Positions 25,905 through 35,079 of a stretch of 64,000 nucleotides of DNA are shown here, piece after piece. Position 1 is the first letter of the stretch, and each line of letters starts with the position of its first letter. Position numbers and translations under genes: made by a program. Origin of the DNA: VAZQ01 sp045811525 (lineage in GTDB: Bacteria; Pseudomonadota; Alphaproteobacteria; Rhizobiales; Xanthobacteraceae); the NCBI GenBank assembly GCA_045811525.1, contig JBJMTV010000030.1, positions 310,001 to 374,000 of the forward strand, given 5' to 3'. Under the pieces are notes generated by a model. It did not search any database. It was not told the DNA's origin and saw nothing but the letters and a program-made list of their open reading frames with translations.

Positions 25905-26099
25905 TGATGGCCCCGCCCCGAGCGCGTGACGGTCTGTACGATCTGCATTCGCAGCACGAGATCGTATTAACCAGAGCCAGTGTCGGCGCGTGCTGCAGCG
26001 CAACGCGACAAGGTGACGCCGAGACTTGCCCTCGCGCGGCACAACGCCCTATTCAGGTGGATTGCGCAACGGCGGCGGCATCAAGAAGGACATTCAGCC

Positions 26100-27188
26100 A
26101 TGAAACGTCGTGAATTTCTCCAGGTGGCGGCTGGCGGCGTAGCCGGCTCCGCGGTTGCCGCCCCGGCGATTGCCCAATCGATGCCCGAGCTGAGATGGCG
26201 CTTGGCGGCGAGTTGGCCGAAATCACTGGATACGTTGTACGGCGCTTGTGAGACCTTTGCCAAATCTGTTGCGGAAGCCACTGACAACAAATTCCAAATT
26301 CAGGTGTTCGCGGCAGGCGAGATCGTGCCCGGGTTGCAGGTGCTCGATGCGGTCCAGAACGGCACCGTCGAGATAGGGCATACCGCCACGTATTATTACG
26401 TCGGCAAGGACCCCACCTGGGCCCTCTTTTGTGCCGTGCCGTTTGGACTCAATACGCGTCAGCAGAATGCGTGGTTCTATGACGGCGACGGCATGAAACT
26501 GATGAATCAGTACGCAGCAAAGTCCGACGTGCATGCGCTCGTTGGCGGCAACACCGGCGCGCAGATGGGCGGTTGGTTCCGCAAGGAGATTAAAACAGTC
26601 GATGATCTAAAAGGCCTGAAAATGCGCATTGCCGGTTTGGCTGGCCAAACGCTGCAGAAGCTTGGCACCGTGCCGCAGCAGCTTGCCGGCGGCGACATCT
26701 ATCCGGCGCTCGAGCGTGGTACCATCGATGCCACGGAGTGGGTTGGTCCTTACGACGACGAGAAACTTGGTTTCCACAAGGTCGCACCTTTCTACTATTA
26801 CCCGGCCTGGTGGGAGGGTGGCACCGCGATGCACTTCCTCATCAATCTGCCGAAATGGAATGAGCTTCCGAAAAACTACCAGGCAATCATCAGGGCGTCA
26901 GCTGGTCTCGCCAATGTGGAAGAAACCGCAAGGTACGACGCGCGCAATCCTGGGGCCTTGAAGCGTCTCGTTGCTGCTGGGGCGCAGCTGCGTCCGTTCT
27001 CACCGGCCATCATGGACGCTTGTCTCAAAGCGTCCAACGAGACCAACGCCGAGATTTCCGCTGCTAACGCCGACTTCAAGACAATCCTGGATTCGCTGCA
27101 GTCGTTCCGCAACGATGAGTATCTCTGGTGGCAGGTTGCGGAGTACAGCTACGACGGCTTTATGATTCGTACGCGCACCCGGGGCTAG
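26100..27188 (+). CDS. TRAP transporter substrate-binding protein (DctP), copy 1, Tat signal
   Basis: A 362-residue periplasmic solute receptor for a tripartite ATP-independent transporter, which couples uptake of an organic acid to a sodium or proton gradient. A twin-arginine signal (MKRREFLQVAAGG) suggests folding before export. Family marks are FAAGEIVPGLQVLDAV, GNTGAQMGGWFRKEI, GLKMRIAG with the ligand-contacting Arg, and WVGPYDDEKLGFHKVA. The ATG at 26100 gives the clean signal. A close paralogue of the same length follows (27284). The permease genes lie convergent at 28466-30754. Confidence 0.92.
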   Translation: MKRREFLQVAAGGVAGSAVAAPAIAQSMPELRWRLAASWPKSLDTLYGACETFAKSVAEATDNKFQIQVFAAGEIVPGLQVLDAVQNGTVEIGHTATYYYVGKDPTWALFCAVPFGLNTRQQNAWFYDGDGMKLMNQYAAKSDVHALVGGNTGAQMGGWFRKEIKTVDDLKGLKMRIAGLAGQTLQKLGTVPQQLAGGDIYPALERGTIDATEWVGPYDDEKLGFHKVAPFYYYPAWWEGGTAMHFLINLPKWNELPKNYQAIIRASAGLANVEETARYDARNPGALKRLVAAGAQLRPFSPAIMDACLKASNETNAEISAANADFKTILDSLQSFRNDEYLWWQVAEYSYDGFMIRTRTRG

Positions 27189-27283
27189 GGTGGGATCTCT
27201 CTCTGGGGGCGGCGTGAGCGCCGGCTCAGTGAGGCGCCGAAATGTTGCCGGGCGATGCCGCGACGTGGCGAAGACAGGCGGCC

Positions 27284-28372
27284 ATGAAACGTCGGGAATT
27301 CATGCGCGCTGCAGGGCTGGCGGGAGCCGGGGCGGCGATTGCGAAACCCGCCATCGCGCAGTCCCTGCCTGAGCTCAAGTGGCGCCTCACGTCCAGCTTT
27401 CCGAAGTCTCTGGACACTCTCTACGGGGCAAGTGAGGCCTTTGCCAAAGCAGTCGCTGAGGCCACAGACAAGAAATTCCAGATCCAGGTTTTTGCGGCAG
27501 GGGAGATCGTGCCCGGCCTGCAGGCCGCCGACGCCGTGCAAACCGGCACGGTCGAGATGTGTCACACCTCGTCGTACTATTATTTCGGCAAGGACCCTAC
27601 GTTTGCGTTTGGCACTGCGGTGCCATTCGGCCTGAACAGCCGCATGCAAACAGCATGGATGGCGTTCGGCGGCGGCATGGAGTTGATGAACGACTTCTAT
27701 CGGAAGTTCAACATCTACGGCATTCCGGCCGGCAACACCGGCGCGCAGATGGGCGGCTGGTTCCGCAAAGAGGTGAAAGAGCTATCCGACCTCAACGGGC
27801 TCAAGATGCGCATCGGCGGCTTTGCCGGGCGCGTCGTCGCGAAGCTCGGGGTTGTGCCACAGCAGATTGCCGGCGGCGACATCTACCCGGCACTTGAGAA
27901 GGGCACGCTGGACGCCTGCGAGTGGGTCGGGCCCTACGACGACGAGAAGCTCGGATTCCACAAGGTCGCGCAATATTATTACTACCCGGGCTGGTGGGAA
28001 GGCGGCCCGATGATCCACAATTTCATCAATCTGGATAAGTGGAACGAGCTGCCGGCGAGCTACAAGTCCCTGATCAAGACTGCGTCGTCCATGGCGAACG
28101 AGTGGATGCAGTCCAAATACGACGCCGGCAACCCTGCCGCCCTCAAGCGCCTGGTCGCCGGAGGAGCCCAGCTGCGCCCGTTCCCACCGGCGGTGATGGA
28201 TGCGTCGCTGAAAGCCGCCCTCGAGGTGTACGGCGAAACGGCGCAGGGGAATGCCGATTTCAAGAAAGTGTTCGATGCGATGATTGCGTTCCGCAACGAT
28301 CAATATCTCTGGTGGCAGGTAGCCGAGCTGACCTTTGACAGCTATCTCGTGCGCAATCGCTCCCGCACGTGA
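27284..28372 (+). CDS. TRAP transporter substrate-binding protein (DctP), copy 2, Tat signal
   Basis: Also 362 residues, with Tat signal MKRREFMRAAGLAG. It shares long identical stretches with copy 1 (PKSLDTLYGA, KFQIQVFAAGEIVPGLQ, GNTGAQMGGWFRKE, GPYDDEKLGFHKVA) but diverges at likely ligand-contact segments (YYYVGKDPTWALF versus YYYFGKDPTFAFG, and residues 125-145). This points to a tandem duplication with different ligand preference. The ATG at 27284 is the only start that yields the Tat motif at the N-terminus. Confidence 0.92.
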   Translation: MKRREFMRAAGLAGAGAAIAKPAIAQSLPELKWRLTSSFPKSLDTLYGASEAFAKAVAEATDKKFQIQVFAAGEIVPGLQAADAVQTGTVEMCHTSSYYYFGKDPTFAFGTAVPFGLNSRMQTAWMAFGGGMELMNDFYRKFNIYGIPAGNTGAQMGGWFRKEVKELSDLNGLKMRIGGFAGRVVAKLGVVPQQIAGGDIYPALEKGTLDACEWVGPYDDEKLGFHKVAQYYYYPGWWEGGPMIHNFINLDKWNELPASYKSLIKTASSMANEWMQSKYDAGNPAALKRLVAGGAQLRPFPPAVMDASLKAALEVYGETAQGNADFKKVFDAMIAFRNDQYLWWQVAELTFDSYLVRNRSRT

Positions 28373-28465
28373 GTGTTCCTGCGACCTGAGCGAAGGTGAG
28401 ACGATCAGGGATCATGCGCGTGCAGGCGCGGCGACCGCCGCGTCGTGCAGGTGCGCCGCTTCCGC

Positions 28466-30130
28466 TTATTGAATCTTCGGCGGCTCGCCGAAATCGAGTG
28501 GCGGCGGCAAGTCGGGCTGCGGGATGTCGATCTGTATCTTGCTGGGGTCGACCGCCGGTCCCGTGCCTTTGTAGTGCATGACCAGCCGCGGAAACGCGAC
28601 AACCAGTGCCACTGCGACACACTGGATCAGCACGAATGGCACCGCACCCCAATAGATTTCTCCCGTCGTGACCGGTGCCGTGAGTTTTCCTGAGACTCGA
28701 TCGGTATAAGGCTCGCGCGGCGCTACCGAGCGCAGGTAAAAAAGCGCGAAACCGAACGGAGGGTGCATGAACGAGGTTTGCATGTTCACGCCCAAGATCA
28801 CCCCGAACCAGATGAGATCGATGCCGAGCCGCTCGGCCGCCGGTGCGAGAAGCGGAATGACGATGAACGCGATCTCGAAAAAATCCAGGAAGAAGGCGAG
28901 CACGAATACGAAAAGGTTGACGAAAGCGAGAAAGCCGATCTGCCCGCCCGGGAGCGCGACGAGCAGCTCTTCGACCCATCGATGACCATTGACCCCGTAA
29001 AACGTCAGAGAAAAAACGCGCGCGCCGATCAGAATAAAGACCACGAAGGCTGATAGCTTGGCTGTGACCTCGACCGCCTGCCGCGTTAAATCCCAGGTCA
29101 GTCGACGTTTTAGCAGCGCCAGAACCAGAGCGCCGGTGGCACCCATGGCACCGCCTTCCGTGGGCGTCGCCAACCCGATGAAAATGGTGCCCAGCACCAG
29201 GAAGATCAGAAACAGCGGCGGCACCATTACGAACGTCACCTGCTGCGCAAGATGCGACAGGAAACGGAACTGGAAGAGCTTGTCAGAAACCCAACTGAGA
29301 ACCGCCACGGCAAAAGCGAAGAGGATGCCGATGAACATCGTGAGGACCACGTAGTCGGCGCCGTGCAAGGTCGTGTTGCGCATCAGAAAGACGCCGCTCG
29401 CTGCGCTCACCAGCGTGAGTATGGCAAGCGAGGTGAGCCCGCGCTGACCGTGGGCCTCGCGAAAGCCGATCGCGTCTTCGGGCAGGCCCGGAACGCGGGT
29501 TGGAAGCACAATGGCGACGCCCAGCACGTAGGCTGCATAGAGCCCGGTCAACATGATCCCCGGCAGGAACGCACCCTCGTACATGTCGCCGACTGAGCGG
29601 CCGAGTTGGTCGGCCATGACGATCAGGACGAGCGAGGGCGGAATGATCTGAGCGAGCGTGCCGGAAGCGGCGATCACGCCTGACGCCAAGCGGCGGTCAT
29701 AGCCGTAACGCAGCATGATCGGCAGCGAGATCAGGCCCATCGAGATCACCGAGGCTGCCACCACGCCGGTTGTTGCGGCGAGGAGCGCGCCGACGAAGAT
29801 CACCGCGAATGCGAGTCCGCCGCGGATCCTTCCGAATAACTGGCCAATAGTGTCGAGCAGGTCCTCGGCCATTCCTGAGCGTTCGAGGATCAGCCCCATG
29901 AACGTGAAGAATGGAATGGCAAGCAGCACATCATTGTTCATGATCCCGTAGATGCGCTCAGGCAGCGCCTGCAGAAAATCGGGTCGGAATAATCCGAGCT
30001 CGATGCCGATCAGTCCGAAGATCAGGCCGTTGGCGGCGAGCGAGAATGCGACGGGATACCCGAGCAGCAGAAACAGCACTAGCGACGCAAACATGATCGG
30101 CGCCATGTAATGAATGAGCATCGCCGTCAT
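28466..30130 (-). CDS. TRAP transporter large permease (DctM)
   Basis: A 554-residue integral membrane protein of the mannitol/chloroaromatic-type TRAP branch, with about a dozen or more hydrophobic segments. Recognisable parts are LLLGYPVAFSLAANGLIFG, AIPFFTFMGLILERSGMAEDLL, GVVAASVISMGLISLPIML and GLATPTEGGAMGATGAL. It is longer than the usual 425-residue DctM because of a mid-protein insertion (about 215-275) and a proline-rich tail. It lies 21 bases after dctQ on the same strand; the receptor genes converge on it from the other side. Confidence 0.9.
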   Translation of the reverse strand: MTAMLIHYMAPIMFASLVLFLLLGYPVAFSLAANGLIFGLIGIELGLFRPDFLQALPERIYGIMNNDVLLAIPFFTFMGLILERSGMAEDLLDTIGQLFGRIRGGLAFAVIFVGALLAATTGVVAASVISMGLISLPIMLRYGYDRRLASGVIAASGTLAQIIPPSLVLIVMADQLGRSVGDMYEGAFLPGIMLTGLYAAYVLGVAIVLPTRVPGLPEDAIGFREAHGQRGLTSLAILTLVSAASGVFLMRNTTLHGADYVVLTMFIGILFAFAVAVLSWVSDKLFQFRFLSHLAQQVTFVMVPPLFLIFLVLGTIFIGLATPTEGGAMGATGALVLALLKRRLTWDLTRQAVEVTAKLSAFVVFILIGARVFSLTFYGVNGHRWVEELLVALPGGQIGFLAFVNLFVFVLAFFLDFFEIAFIVIPLLAPAAERLGIDLIWFGVILGVNMQTSFMHPPFGFALFYLRSVAPREPYTDRVSGKLTAPVTTGEIYWGAVPFVLIQCVAVALVVAFPRLVMHYKGTGPAVDPSKIQIDIPQPDLPPPLDFGEPPKIQ

Positions 30131-30151
30131 GATTGCCTGCTCCGGTGCGAC

Positions 30152-30754
30152 CTAAGGCTGCGGCATGTCTGCCTTGGTCGCAGCGAGAATGCGTTGCGCC
30201 TCGGATTGGGCGGAGCTGTGCACGCCACCCCCTGACGTGTAGGGGTCGGCGATCAGGTTGCGCATCACCGCAATTCGCTTGATCAGCTCGGAAATGCCCT
30301 GCAGCAAGAGCAATGCAAAGCCAATCAACAGCAGGCTCTTCGCCGGCCATTGCGGCAGTCCGCCGGCATTCATCGATTGCTCATTGATCCGTATGGATCG
30401 GAGCATGAACGGGATCGAGGTGATGATCAGGACGATGGTCAGCGGGAAGAGGAAGAATATGTGCCCAAACACATCAATCCCGTCACGCCAGCGCTTCGGC
30501 AGCATGCCGTTGACGATGTCGATGCGAATATGCTCGTTCGATAGCAAGGTCCACGGCGAGCACAACAGAAAGATCATGCCAAATATGATCCACTGCAGCT
30601 CGAGCCAGGCGTTTGAGGATGTATCGAGGAGCTTGCGCACCGCCGCGTTGGTCGCCGAGACGAGCACCACGATCAGGATGAGCCACGACAGGATCCGGCC
30701 CACCCACGAATTGAGCGCATCTATCGCGCGACTGACCTTGAGCAGTCCGCCCAC
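30152..30754 (-). CDS. TRAP transporter small permease (DctQ)
   Basis: A 200-residue membrane protein with four hydrophobic helices, the DctQ pattern AIDALNSWVGRILSWLILIVVL...FGMIFLLCSPWTLLSNEHIRIDIV (the EHIRID motif is the family's hallmark) and a soluble C-terminal tail. The start is GTG at 30754 with GGAAG upstream. Pairs with dctM downstream; the two convergent DctP genes complete the transporter. moaA lies 131 bases upstream on the same strand and is probably independent. Confidence 0.9.
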   Translation of the reverse strand: MGGLLKVSRAIDALNSWVGRILSWLILIVVLVSATNAAVRKLLDTSSNAWLELQWIIFGMIFLLCSPWTLLSNEHIRIDIVNGMLPKRWRDGIDVFGHIFFLFPLTIVLIITSIPFMLRSIRINEQSMNAGGLPQWPAKSLLLIGFALLLLQGISELIKRIAVMRNLIADPYTSGGGVHSSAQSEAQRILAATKADMPQP

Positions 30755-30885
30755 CTGCGCTTCCTCCGCGGCGCTTCTTCGAGGCGCCTGATTTCGCTGC
30801 TCGCAGGGCGTGGTGCAACGAGCCAGCGTGCGGGGAACAATCCTTGACTGCTCGGCTCAGGTCAATGGCAAAGGGACAAGCGGAG

Positions 30886-31929
30886 CTATCCGCCGGTGAC
30901 GCTCATGTGGCGTGACAGCGCCGGGCGGCGATGCCGGCGGTCGATAATGAAATCGTGTCCCTTCGGCTTGCGCGAGATGGCCTCGAGGATGGCAGCGTCC
31001 AGCAGGTCGTTGCCTTCCGAAGCTCGCAATGGGGTGCGCAGGTCCGCCGCATCCTCCTGGCCGAGGCACATGTACAGAGTGCCCGTGCAGGTGATGCGTA
31101 CGCGATTGCAGGATTCGCAAAAATTGTGGGTCAGGGGGGTAATGAAGCCGAGCCGCCCGCCGGTTTCAGCCACCTCGACGTAACGCGCGGGGCCGCCCGT
31201 GCGGTAATCGAGGTCTGTGAGCGTGAAGCGCTCGGCTAACCGAGCGCGCACCAATGAGAGCGGTAGATATTGATCGAGGCGTCCCTCGCCAACATCGCCG
31301 AGCGGCATCACCTCAATGAGCGTAATCTCCATTCCGCGTCCATGCGCCCATTCGACCAAGTCCGAGAGCTCGTCCTCGTTCACCCCCTTGAGCGCTACAG
31401 CATTGATCTTGATCTTGAGGCCAGACGCCTGCGCGGCATCAATGCCCGCCAGCACCTTGTCCAGCTCGCCCCAGCGTGTGATTGCGCGAAACTTCTGCGC
31501 ATCGAGGGTATCGAGCGATACGTTGATGCGCTTCACGCCAAGCCTGGCGAGCTCGCTCGCATATTTCGGCAGCTGCGAGCCATTGGTGGTCAGCGTAAGC
31601 TCATCAAGGGCGCCGGACTCGAGATGACGTGAGAGCGAGCTGAACAGAGTCATGATGCCGCGTCGAACCAACGGCTCGCCGCCAGTCAGGCGCAGCTTGC
31701 GCACGCCACGTGCGATAAATGCGCTGCAGAGGCGGTCAAGCTCCTCGAGCGAGAGGAGGTTGGCTTTCGGCAAAAAGCTCATGTTCTCCGACATGCAATA
31801 AACGCAGCGGAAGTCGCAGCGATCGGTCACCGAGACGCGCAGGTACGAAATGCCGCGCCCAAACGGATCAACCAGCCGTGGCTTGGTCTCGCCGGAGACG
31901 ATCGCATCATTGTGGGTGCCGTGATTCAT
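30886..31929 (-). CDS. moaA: GTP 3',8-cyclase
   Basis: A 347-residue radical-SAM enzyme for the first step of molybdenum cofactor synthesis. N-terminal cluster CxxxCxxC is Cys38, Cys42, Cys45 (DRCDFRCVYC). A C-terminal [4Fe-4S] site is given by NFCESCNRVRITC. The chain ends in the two glycines typical of MoaA. The ATG at 31929 is preferred to an upstream in-frame start. Its product supports molybdoenzymes such as the hydroxylase at 5715-8093; no other moa genes are next to it. Confidence 0.95.
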   Translation of the reverse strand: MNHGTHNDAIVSGETKPRLVDPFGRGISYLRVSVTDRCDFRCVYCMSENMSFLPKANLLSLEELDRLCSAFIARGVRKLRLTGGEPLVRRGIMTLFSSLSRHLESGALDELTLTTNGSQLPKYASELARLGVKRINVSLDTLDAQKFRAITRWGELDKVLAGIDAAQASGLKIKINAVALKGVNEDELSDLVEWAHGRGMEITLIEVMPLGDVGEGRLDQYLPLSLVRARLAERFTLTDLDYRTGGPARYVEVAETGGRLGFITPLTHNFCESCNRVRITCTGTLYMCLGQEDAADLRTPLRASEGNDLLDAAILEAISRKPKGHDFIIDRRHRRPALSRHMSVTGG

Positions 31930-32108
31930 TCGGCGAAATTCCGTGGACGTGAAGGTTTGTGAATGACCACCGCGCCCTCCACCGGACGCGGCTCTCAGCC
32001 CTATATGGGAATTCTGACGGATATCTGCGAGGCCGTCCAGAACCCGGCGGCCAAGCGTCAATCCTCGTTTGCGCCCGGACTGCTCTATGCGCCTGCTCGA
32101 ACCCGGCG

Positions 32109-32666
32109 CTAGCGGGAAGGCCAGGGGTACTGGGTGGCGGAGGGTGCGGACTCGGTGGGAGCCGCTGGTGCCGCCGCTGCTGCCGGTGGCGTCGGGAGAG
32201 TCGTTGTTGCTGTGGTCGCGGGAGCTGTGGTGGCAGCGGACGCTGAGGCAGACGGCGCCGGGCGCGCCGCGGCCGTTTGCGGTCGCGACTTCTTCTTGGC
32301 TGGCGACTTCTTGGCTGGTGACCCGGACGGGACGGGGGCAAGCTCCGCATAAATGGGATTGGGAGCAAGCCGCGGCGCAACGTCGGGATCACCGCCCGGA
32401 ACTTCCGGTCGCAGCGTGATCGTCTGTGACTGATAGCCAGAAAGCGCCAAGGTCACGGTCATCTCGCCCGCGGGTTGCACCGTCAACTCGCATGGCGTGC
32501 GGCAGGTCTGCCCCAGCGATGTTTTGGCCTCAGCTCCTGGCGGCTCGGACTCGATGCGCAGCGCCTCGGATGTAGGCGATGATTTCAGAAAGCTCAGGCT
32601 GGAAATCGAGGTAGAGCATGCCGCGAGGCAGAGGCCACATGCCAGAATGGCGATGACACGGCTCAT
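32109..32666 (-). CDS. Putative PEGA-domain lipoprotein
   Basis: A 185-residue predicted lipoprotein with lipobox LAAC at Cys17. It carries one PEGA-type beta domain (about 38-88: IESEPPGAEAKTSLGQTCRTPCEL...VTLALSGYQSQT) in which two cysteines could form a disulfide. It then becomes low complexity, with a KKSPAKKKSRPQ patch and an Ala/Pro/Thr-rich tail that could span the periplasm or bind peptidoglycan. GGGGAAC lies upstream of the ATG. Function unknown. Confidence 0.75.
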   Translation of the reverse strand: MSRVIAILACGLCLAACSTSISSLSFLKSSPTSEALRIESEPPGAEAKTSLGQTCRTPCELTVQPAGEMTVTLALSGYQSQTITLRPEVPGGDPDVAPRLAPNPIYAELAPVPSGSPAKKSPAKKKSRPQTAAARPAPSASASAATTAPATTATTTLPTPPAAAAAPAAPTESAPSATQYPWPSR

Positions 32667-32858
32667 GACAGTTCCCCACCTGTGGCAGCAACGGCCGCCG
32701 CACCCCCGGGACCTGAGTTAGGGACGTCGCAGAACCGGCACCTCCCCCCAGGCCCGTACCGGCCTTTTAAAGTCACGCGAAGTGTGGCGACGATAAGGTG
32801 GATGCTGCTCCGCGTAGCTTCGAGGAGGGCGAAAAAGAAGAAAACCTCCGCTCTTGCC

Positions 32859-33551
32859 TCAGCGGCGGGAAGGCTGTTCGGCCGGGGGCACGGTAGCGAA
32901 CACGGCAGCGGGAAGCTCCTCGAATGCGCTAATCAGCCGGTCTGGTTGATACTGCGCGATTGGAACCTCGCTGTAGCCGAAATCCACGGCAATGACCGGG
33001 ACCCCGGCATTACGAGCCGTGCTGATGTCTGTCGCTGAGTCGCCCACCAGGACCGCGCGCTCGATCTGCCCACCTGCCTGGGTTATGGTGCGTCGCAGCA
33101 ATTCCGCATCGGGTTTGGTGATACCAAACGTGTCGCCCCCGCAAATGGCGACGAAGCGCGGCTTGAGCCTGAGTGCTTCGAGGAGGCGTACTGCGAGCCA
33201 TTCGAGCTTGTTGGTGCAGACCGCCAGCCGGTACCCCTCGCGGCCGAGCACATCGAGTGCAGCCACCAAGCCTGGGAAAGGGCGGGACTGGTCAGCAATG
33301 TGCGCAGCGTAATGTGCGATGAAGTCGTTGACCAATCCGTCGACCTCTCCCGGCGTGACGGTGCGGCGCTCTGCCTGAAGGCCCCGTTCGATCATTGCGC
33401 GTGCCCCCCCGCCCACCATGTTGCGCGCTGCCGCGTACGGGACGGGAGGCAAGCCTATTCGGGCAAGAACGGTATTGAGGGTGGCGACCAGATCGGGCGC
33501 CGTATCAACAAGTGTACCATCCAGGTCGAAAATCACGGCGGGCGCAGACAT
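32859..33551 (-). CDS. gph: Phosphoglycolate phosphatase, HAD family
   Basis: A 230-residue HAD hydrolase: motif I DLDGTLVDTAPD with nucleophile Asp9, motif II in VCTNK, motif III Lys in GITKPD, and motif IV GDSATDISTARNAG. The match to Gph is good; it clears 2-phosphoglycolate. An in-frame extension to 33644 would translate a 15-bp tandem repeat into SLH-rich peptide, so the ATG at 33551 is chosen. It is divergent from rpiA across the tandem repeat. Confidence 0.88.
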   Translation of the reverse strand: MSAPAVIFDLDGTLVDTAPDLVATLNTVLARIGLPPVPYAAARNMVGGGARAMIERGLQAERRTVTPGEVDGLVNDFIAHYAAHIADQSRPFPGLVAALDVLGREGYRLAVCTNKLEWLAVRLLEALRLKPRFVAICGGDTFGITKPDAELLRRTITQAGGQIERAVLVGDSATDISTARNAGVPVIAVDFGYSEVPIAQYQPDRLISAFEELPAAVFATVPPAEQPSRR

Positions 33552-33561
33552 GGGGGACACC

Positions 33562-33636
33562 TGGTGGAGACTTGGCGGATATGGACGTCGCGAATGTAGA
33601 CTTCGCGAATGTAGACTCGGCGGATGTAGACTCGGT
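33562..33636. repeat. 15-bp tandem repeat, about five units, between gph and rpiA
   Basis: Units at 33562, 33577, 33592, 33607 and 33622 follow the pattern GAATGTAGACTCGGC with substitutions; the last three are the most alike. The array lies just upstream of the gph start and about 100 bases before the rpiA start, so it occupies the shared promoter region. Being a multiple of three, it keeps reading frames open in both directions, which can mislead gene callers. Confidence 0.75.
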
Positions 33637-33736
33637 GGACGCAAGGCAAAGACCGCAATGCGCCGGATGCTCCGCTATACGCGCCCGCGCCGAGCGGCTA
33701 CATAGGCCTGCGGCCACTCTTACGAAGTCGTTGTTG

Positions 33737-34453
33737 ATGGTGCTTGATATCGAGGCTCATAAGCGCGCGGCGGCCGCGCGGGCCCTCGACTTCGTGCGGC
33801 CGGGAATGCATTTGGGCCTGGGTTCCGGCTCGACGGCGAAGCATTTCGTCGAGCTTCTCGGTCAGAAAGTGCAGGCCGGGCTCGATGTTGTCGGCGTCCC
33901 CACCTCGGAGGCAACTCGCGCCGAGGCCGAGCGGCAGGGCATCCCGCTCGCCAGCCTTGATGAAATTCCACAGCTCGATCTCACGGTGGATGGCGCAGAT
34001 GAGATCGCTCATGACCTTTCGCTGATCAAAGGAGGGGGAGGGGCGCTGCTGCGCGAGAAGATCGTCGCCGCTGCCTCCGCACGCCTGATCGTCATTGCCG
34101 ATGAATCCAAATGCGTCTCGGCGCTTGGGCGTTTCCCGCTGCCGGTCGAAGTGATGCCATTTGGGCTCGCCGCCACCCGCCGCGCCGTGGAGGTTGCGGT
34201 GGCCGAAGCGGGTTGCAGCGGGCCCGCTTTGCTGCGCCGCGATAAGGATGGCCATGCTTTTGTCACCGATGGAGGGCACTGGATCCTGGACGCTGCGCTC
34301 GAGCGCATCTCTGATCCCCGGCTACTCGCGGACCGTCTCGATCGCGTGACCGGGGTTGTCGAGCATGGATTGTTTATCGGGTTTGCTCAGGCAGCGGTTA
34401 TTGCCGGGCCTGACGGGGTTCGGCTTGTCGAGCGGACGGAGCGGTCCGCCTAA
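33737..34453 (+). CDS. rpiA: Ribose-5-phosphate isomerase A
   Basis: A 238-residue enzyme interconverting ribose 5-phosphate and ribulose 5-phosphate in the pentose phosphate pathway. Marks are GLGSGSTAKHFVE (phosphate loop), LTVDGADEIAHDLSLIKGGGGALLREK with catalytic residues, and DGGHWILDA. The ATG at 33737 gives the usual length and N-terminus; the in-frame upstream extension runs through the tandem repeat and is not credible. The DUF2059 gene follows after 30 bases. Confidence 0.94.
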   Translation: MVLDIEAHKRAAAARALDFVRPGMHLGLGSGSTAKHFVELLGQKVQAGLDVVGVPTSEATRAEAERQGIPLASLDEIPQLDLTVDGADEIAHDLSLIKGGGGALLREKIVAAASARLIVIADESKCVSALGRFPLPVEVMPFGLAATRRAVEVAVAEAGCSGPALLRRDKDGHAFVTDGGHWILDAALERISDPRLLADRLDRVTGVVEHGLFIGFAQAAVIAGPDGVRLVERTERSA

Positions 34454-34483
34454 GGCCAGATTTGATGCAAAGGAGGCTCCTCC

Positions 34484-35011
34484 ATGCTTTTCCCTAAAGG
34501 CTGCCGCGCCGTGATGCTGGTGCTGCTCGCCCTCGTCCTGCCGATCGGAGCCGCCTGGGCACAAAAGCCATCGTCCCCTGCCGCCCCGAAGGCATCAACC
34601 AACTCCGTCACCATCGCCAAGGAGCTGATTGCAGCAAAGGGTGCGACCAAAATCTACGAGCCGATCATTGTCGGTGTGGTCGAGCAGGCGCGCATGGTGC
34701 TGCTGCGCTCAAATCCCATGCTGAGCAAGGATCTCAACGAGCTCGGCACAAAGCTGCGCGCCGAATACGTTCCGCGCAGTTCCGAGCTGGTGGACGAGGC
34801 TGCCAAGATCTACGCCACCCGCTTCACCGAGCAGGAGCTCAAGGATGCCTTGGCGTTCTACAAGACTCCGCTCGGCCGTAAGCTCATTGCAGAGGAGCCG
34901 GTGGTACTCGACGAAAGCATGAGAAATGCAGAGAGCTGGGCGAACCGCCTGTCCGAAGAGGTGATCGGCAAGTTCCGCACGGAGATGAAGAAGCGAGGTC
35001 ACGAGATCTGA
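34484..35011 (+). CDS. DUF2059 exported protein
   Basis: A 175-residue protein with a signal peptide (cleavage near AWAQ, residue 27) and a C-terminal DUF2059 helical domain (about 85-160) with the characteristic FTEQELKDALAFYKTPLGRKLIAEEPVV. The RBS AAAGGAGG lies 7 bases before the ATG. Downstream of rpiA, same strand. Function of the family is unknown; probably periplasmic. Confidence 0.88.
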   Translation: MLFPKGCRAVMLVLLALVLPIGAAWAQKPSSPAAPKASTNSVTIAKELIAAKGATKIYEPIIVGVVEQARMVLLRSNPMLSKDLNELGTKLRAEYVPRSSELVDEAAKIYATRFTEQELKDALAFYKTPLGRKLIAEEPVVLDESMRNAESWANRLSEEVIGKFRTEMKKRGHEI

Positions 35012-35079
35012 GGCCGGGATATGTTGTTCGGTAGCTCGAGATCCCCAGACGCGTCGTACCTCCTCGCTCTCATGTGGTC

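Noticed and set aside
33577..33636. Pentapeptide-repeat-like translation (ANVDF, ANVDS, ADVDS) upstream of rpiA
   Set aside because: It is a by-product of a 15-bp DNA repeat in frame. rpiA homologues begin at the downstream ATG, and only about four pentads exist, too few for the fold.
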